A DNA stretch of 6,627 bases, from positions 1 through 6,627 of the forward strand of contig JAUVLY010000048.1 of the NCBI GenBank assembly GCA_030600505.1, written 5' to 3'. Below, in pieces: positions 4,879 to 6,627 of the stretch (positions are counted from its first letter, which is position 1; every line of letters begins with the position of its first letter). Both the position numbers and the translations under genes were made by a program. The DNA is from Candidatus Falkowiibacteriota bacterium (GTDB taxonomy: Bacteria > Patescibacteriota > Patescibacteriia > Patescibacteriales > UBA12075). A model generated the notes under the pieces. The model saw nothing but the letters and a program-made list of their open reading frames with translations. It was not told the DNA's origin and did not search any database.

Positions 4879-6627
4879 CTATTTCCCGGTTGGAATGGTA
4901 AAGGCAAATTCCGTTCCCCTGCCTTCCTCGCTGGAAAAATTTATTTTACCATTATGTTTATTTATTACATTTTTAACTATAAACAGGCCCAGGCCCGAGC
5001 CGTCGGTCTGCATCCGGATAACGTTTGAAGCGCGAAAAAATTTGGAGAAAAGTTTTTCCTGGTCTTGCGCAGGTATACCTACGCCTGAATCCTGAATTTT
5101 GAAACGAATAAATTTTGCCCCACTCTCTATAGTAACATCTATTTTCCCGCCGGGCAGAGTATATTCAGCCGCGTTCTCCAATAAATTTTCTATAGCCATC
5201 ATCATCTTTTCTTTGTCTATACTCACTAACGGCAATTTTTTGGGGTGCTTAATCGTTAATTTTATTTTTTTGGACCTAATTAAGGCATTGACATGTTCGA
5301 CGGCAATATCCAATACTTCAAGAAAATTTTCCTTTTTAAACTCATAATTAAATCTTCCCTCTTCGATCCGTGAAACATCAAGCATGTCATTGACGAGTTT
5401 TATAATTCGCTCGTTACTGGCATAGCCTTTGAATAATATTTTCTCCTGTTCTTTGTTAAGCTTGCCGACATCACCGTCAAGCACCATCTTGATCGCCCAT
5501 TTTATGGCCGACAAAGGAGTACGCAATTGATGGGCCGCAATGGAAATAAATTCCGATTTTATTTTATCTATCATTTTCTCACGGGTAAAATCGTAAAATA
5601 TCTTCATGGTTCCCAAACTATTTTTCTGATCATCGTGTACGTCAACTGTTGTTATTTTATAGGTCACATCATGATCGCTGTGATGAATTATTAATTCTTC
5701 CGTGCTTTCCCCTTCTTCGTCTTCATTTTTAATGGGATTCACCGTATAATCAAAGCTTAGTAATTCCTTAAAATTATTCATTGAATAATGGTTTTTGACA
5801 TCAATCTGCTTACTTAAGGCCCTTGTATCCAGGCCCAGAACCTCTTTGGCGGCGGGATTAACAAAATTAATAATATGATTCTTGCTAATTAAAATAATCG
5901 GATCAATAAAATTAGAGAGTATCGCGGTGGTCCGCTTTCTTTCCGAGTCTGAAATAATCCTTTCCTGCTTCAAGTCAGCAAAGGCATTAAGGGACGATTT
6001 TTGTGATTTTTCCAATTCCCCGACTTTCTGCTTAAGCTTTTTATTGGCTTTATCGGCTTCTTCGGTTTTTTTAATTGTCTGCTCTTCCCTAGCGTAGAGC
6101 AGTCTAGCACCCAAACCGGAAAAAACTCCCACAATAAAATAGAAAAAAGCAATCGTTAGCGTTTTGGTTAAAGCAAAGGGTAAACTTAAAAACTCAATAG
6201 ACTCTACACCATATCGATTAATATGCTCAATCACACCCGCGTACTCCAGGGTAACCAAGCCGTTGATCAATATACCGGCCGCTAAAGAGGTAATGACCGC
6301 GCCGCTTAAACCAAACAATAAAGAAGACGAGACTATCGTCAAAAAATAAAAAACCAAGGCAATACTATCAATCCCACCGGCTTTATGAATCACTAAAATA
6401 ATTACAATCAACTCAAGAATAATTTGGCAAACCCCCAAAACATTCATCTGCTTAGTTGACTCTTTTTTCCTCGCCTGTTCAATATAAATATTAAAAACAA
6501 CATTAATGGCCAATACTACCACTACAAACAGCGCCATGGATATAAAAGAAAAGGAAACATTGGAATCGCTAATTGTCTTAGTTAAAATTCCAATAATCAA
6601 AATCCCAATAGCATAAAATCGCCGGGC
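4879..6627 (-). CDS. Membrane sensor histidine kinase, paralogue of HK1 (HK2), N-terminus cut by window edge
   Basis: 582 residues are visible and the frame is open to base 6627. The first visible residues (ARRFY) align with TTRWFY near residue 17 of HK1, so about 17 residues are missing. Numbering from the edge: hydrophobic helices at about 3-19, 24-49, 64-81, 87-105, 108-126 and 149-177; coiled coil 180-229; PAS about 231-348 (ILSNFIDPIILIS); HisKA with H366 in AAHQLRTPL; HATPase_c with N485, G1 DSGVGIP (513-519), F-box LFSKFFR and G2 GSGLGL (543-548). It should phosphorylate a receiver, most likely RR2 just downstream. Oddity: the N-box reads NLLENAAEYT, with Glu488 where HK1 and most kinases have Lys, a residue that contacts ATP phosphates in PhoQ-type kinases. 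The kinase half is about 80% identical to HK1 over HisKA; the sensor and PAS halves are much more divergent, suggesting a different input. Confidence 0.95.
   Translation of the reverse strand, partial: ARRFYAIGILIIGILTKTISDSNVSFSFISMALFVVVVLAINVVFNIYIEQARKKESTKQMNVLGVCQIILELIVIILVIHKAGGIDSIALVFYFLTIVSSSLLFGLSGAVITSLAAGILINGLVTLEYAGVIEHINRYGVESIEFLSLPFALTKTLTIAFFYFIVGVFSGLGARLLYAREEQTIKKTEEADKANKKLKQKVGELEKSQKSSLNAFADLKQERIISDSERKRTTAILSNFIDPIILISKNHIINFVNPAAKEVLGLDTRALSKQIDVKNHYSMNNFKELLSFDYTVNPIKNEDEEGESTEELIIHHSDHDVTYKITTVDVHDDQKNSLGTMKIFYDFTREKMIDKIKSEFISIAAHQLRTPLSAIKWAIKMVLDGDVGKLNKEQEKILFKGYASNERIIKLVNDMLDVSRIEEGRFNYEFKKENFLEVLDIAVEHVNALIRSKKIKLTIKHPKKLPLVSIDKEKMMMAIENLLENAAEYTLPGGKIDVTIESGAKFIRFKIQDSGVGIPAQDQEKLFSKFFRASNVIRMQTDGSGLGLFIVKNVINKHNGKINFSSEEGRGTEFAFTIPTGK

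Noticed and set aside
4800..4907. In-frame upstream starts for RR2 at 4835 and 4907
   Set aside because: The longer versions add sequence with no counterpart in RR1, and the 4907 start overlaps the HK2 3' end. The frame is open there by chance.
6598..6600. TTG at 6600 as the start of HK2
   Set aside because: The frame continues to the window edge, and the upstream residues ARRFYAIGI align with the N-terminus of HK1, so the true start is outside the window.

Overview
The window is A+T-rich bacterial DNA in which every supported gene reads on the minus strand. It most resembles the Candidate Phyla Radiation (Patescibacteria). The reasons are response regulators made only of receiver domains with SN-x-GQ motifs, GGGATTT-type repeats of the kind that litter those genomes, and a GTCATYCTGA...GAAGRATCTCGT repeat. 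The lineage call is an inference from memory and was not tested by search.

In the direction of transcription (right to left) the layout is as follows. (1) 6627-4879: a membrane sensor histidine kinase (HK2), cut by the right edge at its N-terminus. (2) 4799-3978: a response regulator with two REC domains (RR2). (3) 3967-3803: a 165-bp palindromic, MITE-like intergenic repeat. (4) 3791-1887: a complete paralogous kinase (HK1). (5) 1720-887: a second double-REC regulator (RR1), followed by an intrinsic terminator. (6) 798-1: the N-terminal 266 residues of a U32-family protein (TrhP/YegQ-like), with its own promoter, running off the left edge.

The centre of the window is a tandem duplication of a kinase/double-receiver unit. 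Both kinases have about six membrane helices of PilS-like pattern, a coiled coil, a PAS domain, HisKA and HATPase_c. The partner regulators have two intact receivers and no output domain, so signalling probably ends in protein-protein contacts or a further relay step. By hand alignment the regulators are about 68% (REC1) and 75% (REC2) identical, and the HisKA regions about 80%; the sensor halves differ much more. A hairpin followed by TTTTT (on the plus strand) sits after each kinase stop codon and keeps its fold although its stem sequence has changed.

Other notable points: a 66-bp (22-codon) heptad repeat lies in frame inside the U32 gene and forms a G-quadruplex motif on the opposite strand. 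HK2 has Glu where the N-box Lys is expected. None of the four visible start codons has a recognisable Shine-Dalgarno sequence.
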